Shown here piece after piece: positions 34,487 through 43,274 of a stretch of DNA of 64,000 nt. Origin of the DNA: Allobranchiibius sp. CTAmp26 (GTDB taxonomy: Bacteria; Actinomycetota; Actinomycetes; Actinomycetales; Dermatophilaceae); NCBI RefSeq assembly GCF_017565405.1, contig NZ_JAGEKR010000010.1, forward strand, positions 265,633-329,632, read 5' to 3'. The notes under the pieces were generated by a model. It searched no databases, was not told the DNA's origin, and was given only the letters and a program-made list of their open reading frames with translations. Both the position numbers and the translations under genes were made by a program. Numbering within the stretch: the stretch's first letter is position 1; each line of letters begins with the position of its first letter.

Positions 34487-35287
34487 TTACGAGCGGCCGA
34501 GGTCGAGGATCGCGTCGAGGAGTTCCTCGGGCGTCTCGACCTGGGGCAGGTGACCGGTGCGCGGCAGCAGGGTGAAGGTCGAACCGGGGATCGCGGCGGC
34601 GTAAGCCTTGCCGTAGTCGACGTCGACGATGCCGTCGCTCTCGCCCCAGAGGACGTGTACTGGCAGGTCGATGTCGGCGAGCCGGCTTTCGAGGGTCGGG
34701 TCGGTCATGGTCGCCCCGGCGTACGCCACGAGCGCCTGGACGTCGGGGCTCGGTCCGGCACTTCCGGCAGCCCGCGCCGCCGGGGACTTGGCCGGGTCGT
34801 GGAACGACAGAGCGGCGAGCGCGTCGGGAGTCAGGCCGCGTACGTCGGTCGGTGGGTGGCCGGTGACCTGCAGGCCGACCCCGTCCACGATGACGACCCC
34901 GCTGACTCGGGGGCTGTGCAGCAGGGCGATCTCGGCGGCCAGCCAGCCGCCGAAGGAGTTGCCGATCAACGTCAGGTCGGCCAGGTCGCGCTCCTCGATC
35001 AGTTCGACGTACGCGAGCGCGAGGTCGCGGGTGGAGGCGAGGGACTCGGAGCGGGCCGTTCCGGCAAAACCGGGGTGGGTCGGCAGCAACACCCGTGCGT
35101 GGGTGCGTTCGGCGAGCAGGTGGGCGAACCCGGTCATGGTCATCGGGCCACCCCCGCCGTGCAGCAGGAGGAACGGGCGGGTGCGGTCGATGTCGTCGAC
35201 AGCGACCTGGACATCGCCCCGGTCGCGCAGAGTCGTGGTGGTGCTGCGGGCGGGCCGGAGGGCTTCGGCGGACTCGATCGACGTCAT
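34487..35287 (-). CDS. Alpha/beta hydrolase
   Basis: 266 residues. Oxyanion region LLLHGGGGPMT, nucleophile elbow GNSFGG, acid in WGESDGIVD, and catalytic His in RTGHLPQVE. Substrate unknown. It is divergent from the MarR gene at 35343 across a 55-base AT-rich intergenic stretch, so MarR control is likely. Confidence 0.9.
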   Translation of the reverse strand: MTSIESAEALRPARSTTTTLRDRGDVQVAVDDIDRTRPFLLLHGGGGPMTMTGFAHLLAERTHARVLLPTHPGFAGTARSESLASTRDLALAYVELIEERDLADLTLIGNSFGGWLAAEIALLHSPRVSGVVIVDGVGLQVTGHPPTDVRGLTPDALAALSFHDPAKSPAARAAGSAGPSPDVQALVAYAGATMTDPTLESRLADIDLPVHVLWGESDGIVDVDYGKAYAAAIPGSTFTLLPRTGHLPQVETPEELLDAILDLGRS

Positions 35288-35330
35288 GCAAGTAACCTTA
35301 AATCAGTTTCCTTATATAAACAACGGTTGA

Positions 35331-35336
35331 TAGATT
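35331..35336 (+). promoter_or_regulatory. -10 element of leaderless marR gene
   Basis: TAGATT, 6 bases before the ATG at 35343, in an AT-rich intergenic segment. Confidence 0.5.
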
Positions 35337-35342
35337 CTCGCC

Positions 35343-35768
35343 ATGCAGCACTCCCCTGCGGATCTCGCGCTCGCCGTGAAGCGCTTGCAGTACCGACACC
35401 ACCGCCGCATGTCCACAGCGCTCGCTCCGCTGGGACTCTCGCTGGTCCAGTGGGACACCCTGCGCCACCTGCACCAGCGCCCGGATGCCTCGTTGCACGA
35501 CCTCGCGGTGCTCACCTTCCAGACGGACCAGTCGTTCGGTTCGCTGGCCGTGCGCATGGCCGATCGGGGGTTGATCGAACGAGTGCCGGGCCCCGGCCGC
35601 GCGGTCAGGCACCGGATCACCGCGGACGGCGAGCGCCTGCGGGTCGCAGGCGAGCAGGCCGTCGCCGGAGTCTTCGCGACCTCGTTCGACGGGCTCACGC
35701 CCGACGAACTCGAGCGGCTCGCCGTACTCCTCGACCGAGTGCTCGGCACCGACCCCTCCGACGTCTAG
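35343..35768 (+). CDS. MarR-family transcriptional regulator
   Basis: 141 residues with a winged-helix domain (LHDLAVLTFQTDQSFGSLAVRMADRGLI, key part VLTFQTDQSFGSL) and a wing RHRITADGERL. It probably represses the divergent alpha/beta hydrolase gene. Confidence 0.88.
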   Translation: MQHSPADLALAVKRLQYRHHRRMSTALAPLGLSLVQWDTLRHLHQRPDASLHDLAVLTFQTDQSFGSLAVRMADRGLIERVPGPGRAVRHRITADGERLRVAGEQAVAGVFATSFDGLTPDELERLAVLLDRVLGTDPSDV

Positions 35769-35778
35769 CCGAGAAGGC

Positions 35779-35952
35779 ATGGATCGGCAATACATCGCAT
35801 CGATGCCGCTGAGCGACTTCCCCGTCGAGTTCGTCCGGTACGAGGGACTGCCGCAGGACGCCAGAGGCATCACGGATAGAGCCGGCGGCGGTCGCATCGC
35901 CTGGTTCCAGGACCCGGACGGCAATGCGTTCGCTGTCGAGGCCGACGACTGA
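35779..35952 (+). pseudogene. VOC-superfamily C-terminal fragment
   Basis: 57 residues from an ATG, ending in GGRIAWFQDPDGNAFAVE, which is the last beta-hairpin of a VOC (glyoxalase-like) domain. The N-terminal module is missing. It lies 10 bases after marR. I read it as the remnant of a truncated gene; independent function seems unlikely. Confidence 0.6.
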
Positions 35953-35985
35953 CCTCTGCCGCGAATTCGACGGCAGACTTGAGTC

Positions 35986-36348
35986 ATGTCACATGACGCA
36001 GTCGACCTCGACGAGAAGTTCGGTCAGTTCACCGAGCATTGGTCACCGAAGCTGGTCGCCCGGATCAACGACTACGACGTGAAGATCGTCAAGGTCGAAG
36101 GCGACTTCGTGTGGCACACCCATGAAGACACCGACGAGTTGTTCCTCGTCATCGACGGCGTGCTCACCATCCAGTTGCGTGACCGCGACATCACCCTGCG
36201 GCCGGGGCAGCTGTACGTCGTGCCGCGCGGTGTCGAGCACTGCCCTCGCGCCGACAGCGAAGTCCGGGCGCTGCTGCTCGAGCCTGCGGGCGTCGTCAAC
36301 ACCGGCGACGCCGGCGGAGAGCTCACTGCCGTCGTCGAGAGCATCTGA
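35986..36348 (+). CDS. Cupin-domain protein
   Basis: 120 residues, single small cupin barrel with metal-binding motif HTHEDTDELFLVIDG and the second motif GQLYVVPRGVEHCP. Metal ligands H, H, E and H are visible. Function unknown. TTGAGTC precedes the ATG. Confidence 0.9.
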   Translation: MSHDAVDLDEKFGQFTEHWSPKLVARINDYDVKIVKVEGDFVWHTHEDTDELFLVIDGVLTIQLRDRDITLRPGQLYVVPRGVEHCPRADSEVRALLLEPAGVVNTGDAGGELTAVVESI

Positions 36349-36441
36349 GGCCGAAGCGACATGACGGCACCTACGAGACCGAGTTCCCTGTCACACCCGC
36401 CGACGACGAGCACACCGCGCCAGAGAGTTCCGGCATCGGTA

Positions 36442-36567
36442 ATGGCTGACGATCCGGTCTCTTTCTTCTGGGGGTCGGGCGCCGACCAGGGCCTCGCCGA
36501 AGCTCTCGGTGAGGCCGTGGTGTTGGCCCGTAGCCAACCGCCAGCGAAACCTGCGCGCCGCGCCTGA
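36442..36567 (+). CDS. Small hypothetical ORF
   Basis: 41 residues (MADDPVSFFWGSG...) with coding-like third positions; an in-frame start at 36361 would give 68. No recognised family. It ends 10 bases before the split gene at 36578 and could be its upstream partner. Weak support. Confidence 0.3.
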   Translation: MADDPVSFFWGSGADQGLAEALGEAVVLARSQPPAKPARRA

Positions 36568-36577
36568 AGGGGAAGCG

Positions 36578-37396
36578 ATGGACTCAGCGACCGAGGTTGC
36601 CCTCGGAACCTTGAACTACTTCCAACAGCTGGGCATCGACGCCTTCGAAGAGGCACGGTCGTTCGTAAGTTCCAGCAGCGACCTGGCCGCCGATGTTGCA
36701 GCCATGAGCGGGGTGACCGAGATCGACCTCGCAAAACAGGCCTGGTACCCGTTGCTGACCGCGTGTGAGGTAGCCGGCAACGTTCCGGTCCTGTTTGGCC
36801 CGAACGGGCTGGATGTGCGGCCGATGCCCTTGGCGGTGCTGATGCGGACCGTCCTGTGAGGAGCCGCCAAGTCGATCTACGTGCTGGCCCCCGACGACGC
36901 CAGTGAACGGCAGCTGAGGTTGTTACGCGCCGCCAACGTGGATCTCACTGACGAGGTGAGAAGCCGCACGGCCGCGACAGCCCTGAACGCGGCTGACCCG
37001 GGCGCGGACTACTCGAAGCCGCTGGCCAGCAACACGACCGCTCAGCAACAAGTGGCTGCCGAACTGGTCGCGCGCGGCCAGAAGGAAAAGATGAGCGCGG
37101 GGGAAACCGCAGTGCTTGAAGCTGCCGCGGAAGTCGTGGTCGCTCAGTACCCACAGCAGTCGTACCTGCCGGATCTAACAAAGCTCCTCTGGAACGACAT
37201 GTCGGGCGGCAGCCACGCGCGAGCTTGGCACCGCGAGGCCTTCCACGACACCTATACGGCCGGCTACCGGGCCCTGCAGCTCCTGATTCCCGCACACGCC
37301 TTTCTCGACACGGCGTGGCGGTTGTGGCACCGGCGCCGTGGCGGCACGGGAGATCCATACTCCGAAGGCGACGCGCGGAACCGGGATCGCCCATAG
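36578..37396 (+). pseudogene. Conserved hypothetical gene split by an in-frame TGA
   Basis: A clear gene start (AGGGGAAG before the ATG) opens a 93-codon frame ending at TGA 36857-36859. The same frame continues without a shift for a further 178 codons to 37396. Across the stop the text reads AVLMRTVL-stop-GAAKSIYVLAP, and this resembles an intact helical segment of actinobacterial hypothetical proteins (RxLLExAAxxxWLLAP pattern). I infer one nonsense mutation. A GTG at 36881 could restart translation of the second part. No function known. Confidence 0.6.
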
Positions 37397-37540
37397 GACC
37401 GGGGGACGTCACTGCATGAGCTGAGGAACAGCCCGTCAAGCGTCCTCATCGGAGGCGCCATCTACACCCGCCGTCTTGTTCGCGAAAGCCCACGCCAGGG
37501 GCAGAGAACCAACCGTCTGCAGAGTGATCCTCACTTGAGG
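37397..37540. other. Intergenic, no gene seen
   Basis: 144 bases between the split gene and the sigma-factor remnant, without a coding pattern. Confidence 0.4.
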
Positions 37541-37738
37541 TCACGTCGCCGCTTCTGTCGTGTCGTTGGTCGAGGTGGCACGCAACCGGGGGGCCAGTAC
37601 CGAGGACAGTCGGCGAGAGACCTGCATCTGGCTGATCCCGAGGTGGACACTGATCTGCTGCTGGGGGAGCTCTTCGACGAATCGCAGGTGCAGGGGCAGT
37701 TCATCCCGGTGCGGGAGCAGTCGAATGCTTCGGTGCAA
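37541..37738 (-). pseudogene. Sigma-70 region 4 remnant (SigB/F/G type)
   Basis: About 65 residues. The helix-turn-helix LHLRFVEELPQQQISVHLGISQMQVSRRL is close to region 4 of the intact sigma factor at 39611 (LRLRFEEDLTQRQIGRRVG; both end SQMQVSRRLA/S), quoted here in parts: LHLRFVEEL, GISQMQVSRRL. No regions 2 and 3 precede it, and upstream in-frame sequence reaches a stop after 19 codons. I read it as the 3' end of a lost sigma gene. Confidence 0.65.
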
Positions 37739-37795
37739 GTCGAACCCCGTGATTTTTGACTCGTTCTGGGCGTACCTGCGAAGCGACCCCGCTAC

Positions 37796-39049
37796 CTACG
37801 GGTGGGTGGTGGCCAAGTGGGACCGGACTCGCACGGTGGGAGCGTTGGGATCGTGCAGCTGAGGGACCGCGGTGAGGTTGAAGTCTTTGATGACCCCGGG
37901 TCCGAAGATCAGACAGTGGGTGGATCCGCCGAACTGGAAATACCCCAGCTCCTCGCCCTTGGCGACGTGCTGACCGGGTGTGATGCCCGGGTCGATCACA
38001 CAGGAAGACACTTCGTTCATACCCACAGGCATGAACGCCACCTGACCGATGGCCGGATTGTCGGCCTCGATCACGAAGATGGCCCGGGCCGCGACGTGCG
38101 CCTGATAGCCCTGGGAGTTGCGCGGGTCCACGGCGTCGGCGCCTTCTGCGTCGGCCTCGGAGTAGTACGTGCCCTGTTCGACAAAGGCGCGCACGATGGT
38201 CCCGGCGACGGGACTGTGCCAGCGGTGGTAGTCGGTGGCACTGAGGAACGCCTGGTAGACCGTCCCGCCAACGAACCGCTCGACGGCCTCATCGCCAGCA
38301 AGCATGTCGTGCAGGGAGTAGGGCTGGTCTTTGATCCAGAACCGGTCTTGGCGTTGCACATTGGTTTTGACGCTGTACGGCATTGACTCGCACTCGCTGA
38401 CGATGACCGTGTCGTCGTCGGGGTCAGCGACGGGGCGTTGCCCGTCTTTGAAGGTGCGGGTGAAGTAGTCGTTCCAGGACGCGAATCCCCAGTACTGGTC
38501 CTGCGGGTCGTGCTGGAACTGCTCGATCCCGACGGCCTTACAGGCCTGTTCGCTCTTCCACCCGGTGGGGGTGTCGTTCAAGACGTAGCGGGACTCGTTG
38601 CTGCTGAGGAACTGGCACCACACGTTCAGCACCTTCTGCAGCATGGTGTTGAGCTGCGGGTGACGGTAGGCGGCGAACCCGGCGGCGGTGCCCATCGTCC
38701 AGTCCAGGATTCCGGCCAGGGGCAGCGTCACGGCTTGGTCCCCGAACTCCGGGGCCACCGTCAGCACCTCGTTGATCAGCAGGAGCATTTGATCGACGCT
38801 GGTCAGGTGCTGGCGGCTGTAGTACCTGCCGTGGGGCACTTCGGTGATCATCCGATCTAGGTACATCCGCAACACCGGGTCACCGGCGATGAGTTCTTTG
38901 AACTCCAGGATGACCGGGTGCATCACTACCTGATTGCCCTTAGCTTCGGCGCGCTGCTGGTGGCCCTTCAACCACCCCTCGAGCGCGTCCTGGTCAGGTA
39001 ACCATCCAGCGCGGCGTCGTAGATCTGTACCAGGAGAGATATCGGGCAT
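37796..39049 (-). CDS. Pyruvoyl decarboxylase, PS decarboxylase-like (PsiD-type architecture)
   Basis: 417 residues. The C-terminal half carries the pyruvoyl motif GGST (374-377, Ser376 predicted to be the cleavage site) and the DYHRWHSPVAG His motif (273-283). The N-terminal half (about 50-200) is the extra domain seen in fungal PS-decarboxylase-like and PsiD tryptophan decarboxylases. Where bacterial Psd has SPADG, this protein has SECES (218-222). The substrate may therefore be an amino acid and not phosphatidylserine. A leaderless -10 (TACGTT) lies before the ATG. Confidence 0.8.
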   Translation of the reverse strand: MPDISPGTDLRRRAGWLPDQDALEGWLKGHQQRAEAKGNQVVMHPVILEFKELIAGDPVLRMYLDRMITEVPHGRYYSRQHLTSVDQMLLLINEVLTVAPEFGDQAVTLPLAGILDWTMGTAAGFAAYRHPQLNTMLQKVLNVWCQFLSSNESRYVLNDTPTGWKSEQACKAVGIEQFQHDPQDQYWGFASWNDYFTRTFKDGQRPVADPDDDTVIVSECESMPYSVKTNVQRQDRFWIKDQPYSLHDMLAGDEAVERFVGGTVYQAFLSATDYHRWHSPVAGTIVRAFVEQGTYYSEADAEGADAVDPRNSQGYQAHVAARAIFVIEADNPAIGQVAFMPVGMNEVSSCVIDPGITPGQHVAKGEELGYFQFGGSTHCLIFGPGVIKDFNLTAVPQLHDPNAPTVRVRSHLATTHP

Positions 39050-39055
39050 GAGGGC

Positions 39056-39061
39056 AACGTA
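39056..39061 (-). promoter_or_regulatory. -10 element of leaderless pyruvoyl decarboxylase gene
   Basis: TACGTT on the minus strand, 6 bases before the ATG at 39049. Confidence 0.45.
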
Positions 39062-39610
39062 GTCGCCCGTGCTGACCGGGCCGATCGGCGGTGCTGAACC
39101 GCGCCGAGGCGCTCTGCCTCTTCTCCAGTTCTGGCTAGATGTGAGGCCTGCAGGTTCGGTTTCGTCTCCAAGCGCGGCATTGCACTATGACCGCGCGCGG
39201 CGTCCCGCACCAAAGCCGTATGTGAGTGCGACGACTAATGCGCCACAAGGCCCTACAAATGCGGCCCCGCCGGATGTTTCGAGCCATACCAGCGCGCGGG
39301 CACCTGGCCGTCGGTCGGCGGGAACCTGAACCTGCGGGGTGCGCAGGTTCAGGTTCCCGCTCGACCTCGGTTGTTCTGCATCCAGTACTGCAGGTAGGCC
39401 TCGACGGGGCCTTACCGGACCTATGCTGGTGTGGCCGTGTCGTCATCAGACACGCGCCTCTTCATTGCCCCGGACCCGGCAACGCTTCACATGACAGCAA
39501 GCGATGGGCCGGGCCTCTCAGGTAACAGATCGCGCGGATAGAACCCGCAGGTCGCCGGTCCGTCTCACTCGCAGATGACGTTGACATTCCTGAAGAAATG
39601 ACGAGTCCTC
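39062..39610. other. Long divergent intergenic region
   Basis: About 550 bases between the decarboxylase and the sigma gene without a convincing gene. It contains the strong inverted repeat at 39318-39360 and, close to the sigma gene, a TTGACA hexamer near 39570. Confidence 0.5.
39318..39360. repeat. Perfect 19-bp inverted repeat, hairpin
   Basis: Arms 39318-39336 and 39342-39360 are exact complements with a 5-base loop GGGTG. There is no T tract. The arm repeats AACCTG twice. It could be a terminator of an unseen transcript, a structured RNA or a protein-binding cruciform. Confidence 0.75.
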
Positions 39611-40522
39611 ATGGTTGTTTGCTCATGCGCTCAGAACGCTACGGCAAGTCGAGTAGACCTCCCGGACACGACGGATGTCGTGAGTGGGTCCACGGTGAGG
39701 CGCCCATCATCGGATAGGGCCCTGGATGATGGTGAGTCCTGGGTGTACGAGGGCACGAGCACCGAGGAACTCCTGGCCCAAGCACGCCGCACACCCGCGG
39801 AGTCGGTCGCCAAGGCCCTACGGGCCACAGCCATCGAAAGGAACGCAGGGCTGACTCGTTCGATCGCTCGGCGTTACGCCGGCCGGGGAGTCGAGACTGA
39901 GGATCTGGTGCAGGTGGCCGCGTTGGCTCTGGTGCTTGCGGCCGGCAGGTTCGATCCACAGCGTGGGAGCGCTTTTTCGGCGTACGCCCGGATCACGATT
40001 GCGGGAGAGCTCAAGCGTCACCTTCGTGATCATGCGTGGGCTGTGCGCCCACCGCGGGCGCTGCACGACGCCCACTTCGAGATGGCACAGGTAGCCCAGG
40101 ACCTGACGCAGTCGTTGGGCGCCATGCCCACCCGCTGCGACATTGCCGTCGCGTTGAACACCACCGTCGACCAGGTGCGCAAAACACAAGAGGTTGCGTC
40201 GTCTTTCAATGCGGCGTCGTTGGATGCGTTGCTGGTTGAGCGCCCCGACAGGTCGCCGGGGGGTGAGTTGAATGTTGGCTCGGTGGGCAGCGTGGACGCG
40301 CTGGTGACCCGCATAGCCTTACAGGACGGTGTGCGGTCGCTGCGCCCACGGGATCAGCTCATCCTGCGGCTGCGGTTCGAAGAGGATCTGACTCAGAGAC
40401 AGATCGGGCGACGGGTGGGCCTTAGCCAGATGCAGGTATCGCGCCGGCTCGCAGCGATCGTCCAACTCTTGCGGGCCAGCCTGACAGGTGACGACGGTCA
40501 TCAGCTGTCGGCAGCTGGATAG
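39611..40522 (+). CDS. SigB/SigF/SigG-family alternative sigma factor
   Basis: 303 residues. Region 2 (SIARRYAGRGVETEDLVQVAALAL), region 3 and region 4 (LRLRFEEDLTQRQIGRRVG, SQMQVSRRLAAIV) are all recognisable, quoted in parts: RGVETEDLVQV, EEDLTQRQIG. An N-terminal extension of about 55 residues is present. These factors direct general-stress or osmotic-stress transcription. No anti-sigma gene is adjacent. Start at 39611 lacks a strong ribosome site. Confidence 0.88.
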   Translation: MVVCSCAQNATASRVDLPDTTDVVSGSTVRRPSSDRALDDGESWVYEGTSTEELLAQARRTPAESVAKALRATAIERNAGLTRSIARRYAGRGVETEDLVQVAALALVLAAGRFDPQRGSAFSAYARITIAGELKRHLRDHAWAVRPPRALHDAHFEMAQVAQDLTQSLGAMPTRCDIAVALNTTVDQVRKTQEVASSFNAASLDALLVERPDRSPGGELNVGSVGSVDALVTRIALQDGVRSLRPRDQLILRLRFEEDLTQRQIGRRVGLSQMQVSRRLAAIVQLLRASLTGDDGHQLSAAG

Positions 40523-40665
40523 CGAGCGGTTGACGCCCCTCGGGGGCTGGTAGAAGATTCTTCACACCGAGTTGTCGCACGTGCGCGAATTATCTTGCGC
40601 CGGTCGACGCACCGAACGGCCCCGGACCCTGGCTGCCTTGAACAGCTACGCCGAGGACGGCCGTC

Positions 40666-40920
40666 ATGAGTCACGATCAGCTGAGCGCACCGCCCCCCAC
40701 TACCGGCCGCGCGACGTCGCAGGCCATCGCCGATGACTGCATCGCGCGGCTGTCCCCCACCCACCAGGGCCGGGTTCGGGCTGCCTTGAGTGGAGCCGAT
40801 CTACAGCACCTGGACGTCGCCGACGTGTCCGACTTATGCGATCGGGTGGCTGGTCTGATCACCTTCACCGAATACCAGGGCAGAGCCCGCGCACGCCGGC
40901 GCCGCACCTCAGCCCGCTGA
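40666..40920 (+). CDS. Small hypothetical protein
   Basis: 84 residues. Disordered N-terminus, helical middle (IADDCIARLSP; LQHLDVADVSDLCDRVAGLITF) and a basic tail (RARARRRRTSAR). I do not recognise a family. It lies 143 bases after the sigma gene and before a membrane protein gene. Confidence 0.55.
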   Translation: MSHDQLSAPPPTTGRATSQAIADDCIARLSPTHQGRVRAALSGADLQHLDVADVSDLCDRVAGLITFTEYQGRARARRRRTSAR

Positions 40921-41118
40921 GCCCCGCCGTTCACCGGGCGCGCAAGTCTGGCGACCTGACCCGGGCACGACTGATCAGGCGGCCGTTGTGCCTGGCGGTA
41001 CAGCTGGCGTCGGGGCACACGAAATCCGCAACACCCTGAACGGTTCGGCCTCGTTGGTTCGCTACGGGGATCGCCCGTTCCTTTTTCTTCATTCGCTCAC
41101 TACAGAAAGCTGGACCGC

Positions 41119-41655
41119 ATGCCTGCATCCACCAACCTCATCTCCAGGGCCGCGCACGATCTGTCCCTCGCCACGTGGTTCGGCGGTTCCCTGATGGGCG
41201 CCGTCGGTCTGAACGGCGCGACCGCCAAAGCCAAGGACCCCTCCGAACGGCTGCGGCTGTCCACCCTGGGATGGGCGCGCTGGACCCCGGTGCAGATCGC
41301 CGCAGCCGCGATACACACCGTCGGCGGCATCGGCCTCATCGTGGGGAACCGCTCACGGGTGGCCAAGGACCCCGGGTCACAGGCCAACACGATCGCCAAG
41401 ACCGTGATCACCCTGGCCGCGATGGGCGCGACCGGGTACTCCGGCTACCTCGGTACCAAGATCGGCAAGCACGCCGACCAAGGCGGCACGGGGGCGACCG
41501 AACCGTCCGCGTCCGCGTCCATAGAGCTGGCCTCGGCGCAGAAGCAGCTCGCGGTCGTTCAATGGGTCATCCCGGCGTTGACCGGTGTCCTCGTCGTCCT
41601 CGGTGCCCAGCAAGGTGAGCAGCAACGCGGCCTGCGCGGCCTGCTCGACACCTGA
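41119..41655 (+). CDS. Membrane protein of unknown function
   Basis: 178 residues with three hydrophobic segments (about 18-38, 56-75 and 93-110) and a C-terminal one (about 145-165). The opening ISRAAHDLSLATWFGGSLMGAVGLN is typical of a small actinobacterial family near stress genes, but I know no function. A preceding GGGGAT motif could be a SigB-type -10; uncertain. Confidence 0.65.
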   Translation: MPASTNLISRAAHDLSLATWFGGSLMGAVGLNGATAKAKDPSERLRLSTLGWARWTPVQIAAAAIHTVGGIGLIVGNRSRVAKDPGSQANTIAKTVITLAAMGATGYSGYLGTKIGKHADQGGTGATEPSASASIELASAQKQLAVVQWVIPALTGVLVVLGAQQGEQQRGLRGLLDT

Positions 41656-41747
41656 GCATCCGCCACCTGTACAACGGGCCGCGCTCGGCCGGGGCGCGGT
41701 CTGTTGACGTTCGTTGACCTAGACGGAGGTGGGGTTTGGGCGGGTGG

Positions 41748-42512
41748 TCATGGTGTGGGTTCTGATCCCGTCCTGGTCGCAGACGATGATGATGCGGCTC
41801 GTAATTGGGCCGGCTCCAAGGTGCCATCGATGACCTGGCGGGCTATCTGCGCCAGGGGCTGGCCGCCGCGGCGCGCGTAGCTGCGCATCGCGGTGAACGC
41901 ATCGGAGACAGACACGCCGTGTTGTGCGGCGATCATGCCCTTGGCCTGCTCGATCACGATGCGAGTGTTGAGAGCTCCCTGCAGTTGTTCGCCCAACAGC
42001 TGGCGCTCTTGAACGGCGCGTTCTTGCAGAAGTCCGATGGTGGCGATGTCGGCCAACCCCTGAGCCAGGTCCAGGTCGCGGTCGGACAGGTGACCGGGTC
42101 GGGTCAAGAACAGGTTGAGCCCGCCAATGGTCTGATCGCGCAAGCGCATGGGGATGGCGTGCACGGAGCTGAAGGTGCCGGCCTGCACCTGGGCGGCGAA
42201 CGCGGGCCAGCGTTGGCCGACCTCGGCTCGATCGATGTTGGTCACGGGCGGTCCGGTGCGGTACACGTCCACGCAGGGTCCCTCGTTGTGTTGTAGCTCG
42301 AAGAGCTCCAGGGTGCGCGTCTCCAGCGATGAGGAGGCCAGCAGCTGCAGGTTTCCGCGCTGATCGGCCAGCATCAACCCGGCCGCGTCGGCCTCGAGCA
42401 GGTCCACAGCAGTGCCGGTCAGGGTGTGCGCAAAGTCGATCAGGTCGAACTCAGACACCAGGGTGTCGGCCAACTCGACGAAGGCATCCAAGAGGTGCTG
42501 CTGGGTGATCAT
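41748..42512 (-). CDS. GAF-ANTAR regulator
   Basis: 254 residues. GAF sensor domain (about 10-160) with NEGPCVDVYRTG, and C-terminal ANTAR RNA-binding domain (ALNTRIVIEQAKGMIAAQHGVSVSDAF..., key part EQAKGMIAAQHGVS). ANTAR proteins act as antiterminators on paired RNA hairpins. A Ser/Thr tail follows. Head-to-tail with a second GAF-ANTAR gene upstream, 46 bases away. Confidence 0.88.
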   Translation of the reverse strand: MITQQHLLDAFVELADTLVSEFDLIDFAHTLTGTAVDLLEADAAGLMLADQRGNLQLLASSSLETRTLELFELQHNEGPCVDVYRTGPPVTNIDRAEVGQRWPAFAAQVQAGTFSSVHAIPMRLRDQTIGGLNLFLTRPGHLSDRDLDLAQGLADIATIGLLQERAVQERQLLGEQLQGALNTRIVIEQAKGMIAAQHGVSVSDAFTAMRSYARRGGQPLAQIARQVIDGTLEPAQLRAASSSSATRTGSEPTP

Positions 42513-42557
42513 GCTGATCCAACTTTCGTGCGGGACGGGGCGAAGGGCAAAGACACA

Positions 42558-43274
42558 TCAATCATCGTCTTCGTCGAGAGGGTGAAACCGGATGGTGGAA
42601 GCAAGGACATCGCAGGCCACGGCCGTGATGCTGCGATCGGTGCGGTAGGCCCGGGCGCGCAGCAACATCAAAGCTGCGGCCATGCTGACCTCGGCCTGCA
42701 CGGCAATCATCCCGGTCGCCTGGTGCACCTGGGCTCGACCCAGCCCCGCTACCACCAGATCGGGGTGTAGCACGTCGCCGGCAGGCATCTGTGCCTGCAA
42801 GTCCAGCAAGATCTGAGTGGCGACGTCCGAGAACACCAGCGCCTGCGACACGCACTCGGGGGTCAATACCCCAGGGGCGTCACGGTAGAGCGACAGCACT
42901 CCCAACCGAATCGCGCCGATATGGAGCGGTAACGCGAACACCGCCTCGATACCCGCGGCCAGTGCTGCCGGGACGAACCCGGTCCACCGGTCGGATCCGG
43001 CCCGGCGCAGCTGTGGCTGTAAGACAGGCCGGCCCAGGGCTGAGGCGTCCACGCACGGACCTTCACCCAGGGTGAACTGCAGTTCCATCAGCGTGGTCGC
43101 CACCTCGTCGGTCGCGGCCACCACTTCCTCTGGCCCATGGGCACTCATGAGGGACATCCCCACCCCGGACACCGGCACCGACGCGGCGCACGCCACGCAT
43201 AGTGCCTGCGGCAACGTGGCAGGTCCCCGGTCGGTGCTGGCAAGGTGACGCAAGATCTGCTGAACCGTGTCCAT
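42558..43274 (-). CDS. GAF-ANTAR regulator
   Basis: 238 residues from the ATG at 43274 with GGGGAGG 5 bases upstream. GAF domain with LGEGPCVDASALG and a C-terminal ANTAR helix set (QVHQATGMIAVQAEVSMAAAL, key part QATGMIAVQAEVS). It pairs with the neighbouring regulator and may heterodimerise. Acidic C-terminus DEDDD. Confidence 0.85.
   Translation of the reverse strand: MDTVQQILRHLASTDRGPATLPQALCVACAASVPVSGVGMSLMSAHGPEEVVAATDEVATTLMELQFTLGEGPCVDASALGRPVLQPQLRRAGSDRWTGFVPAALAAGIEAVFALPLHIGAIRLGVLSLYRDAPGVLTPECVSQALVFSDVATQILLDLQAQMPAGDVLHPDLVVAGLGRAQVHQATGMIAVQAEVSMAAALMLLRARAYRTDRSITAVACDVLASTIRFHPLDEDDD

Noticed and set aside
39135..39446. Open frame in the intergenic gap before the sigma gene
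   Set aside because: Arg/Pro/Thr-rich translation without motif, running through the perfect inverted repeat; more likely noncoding.
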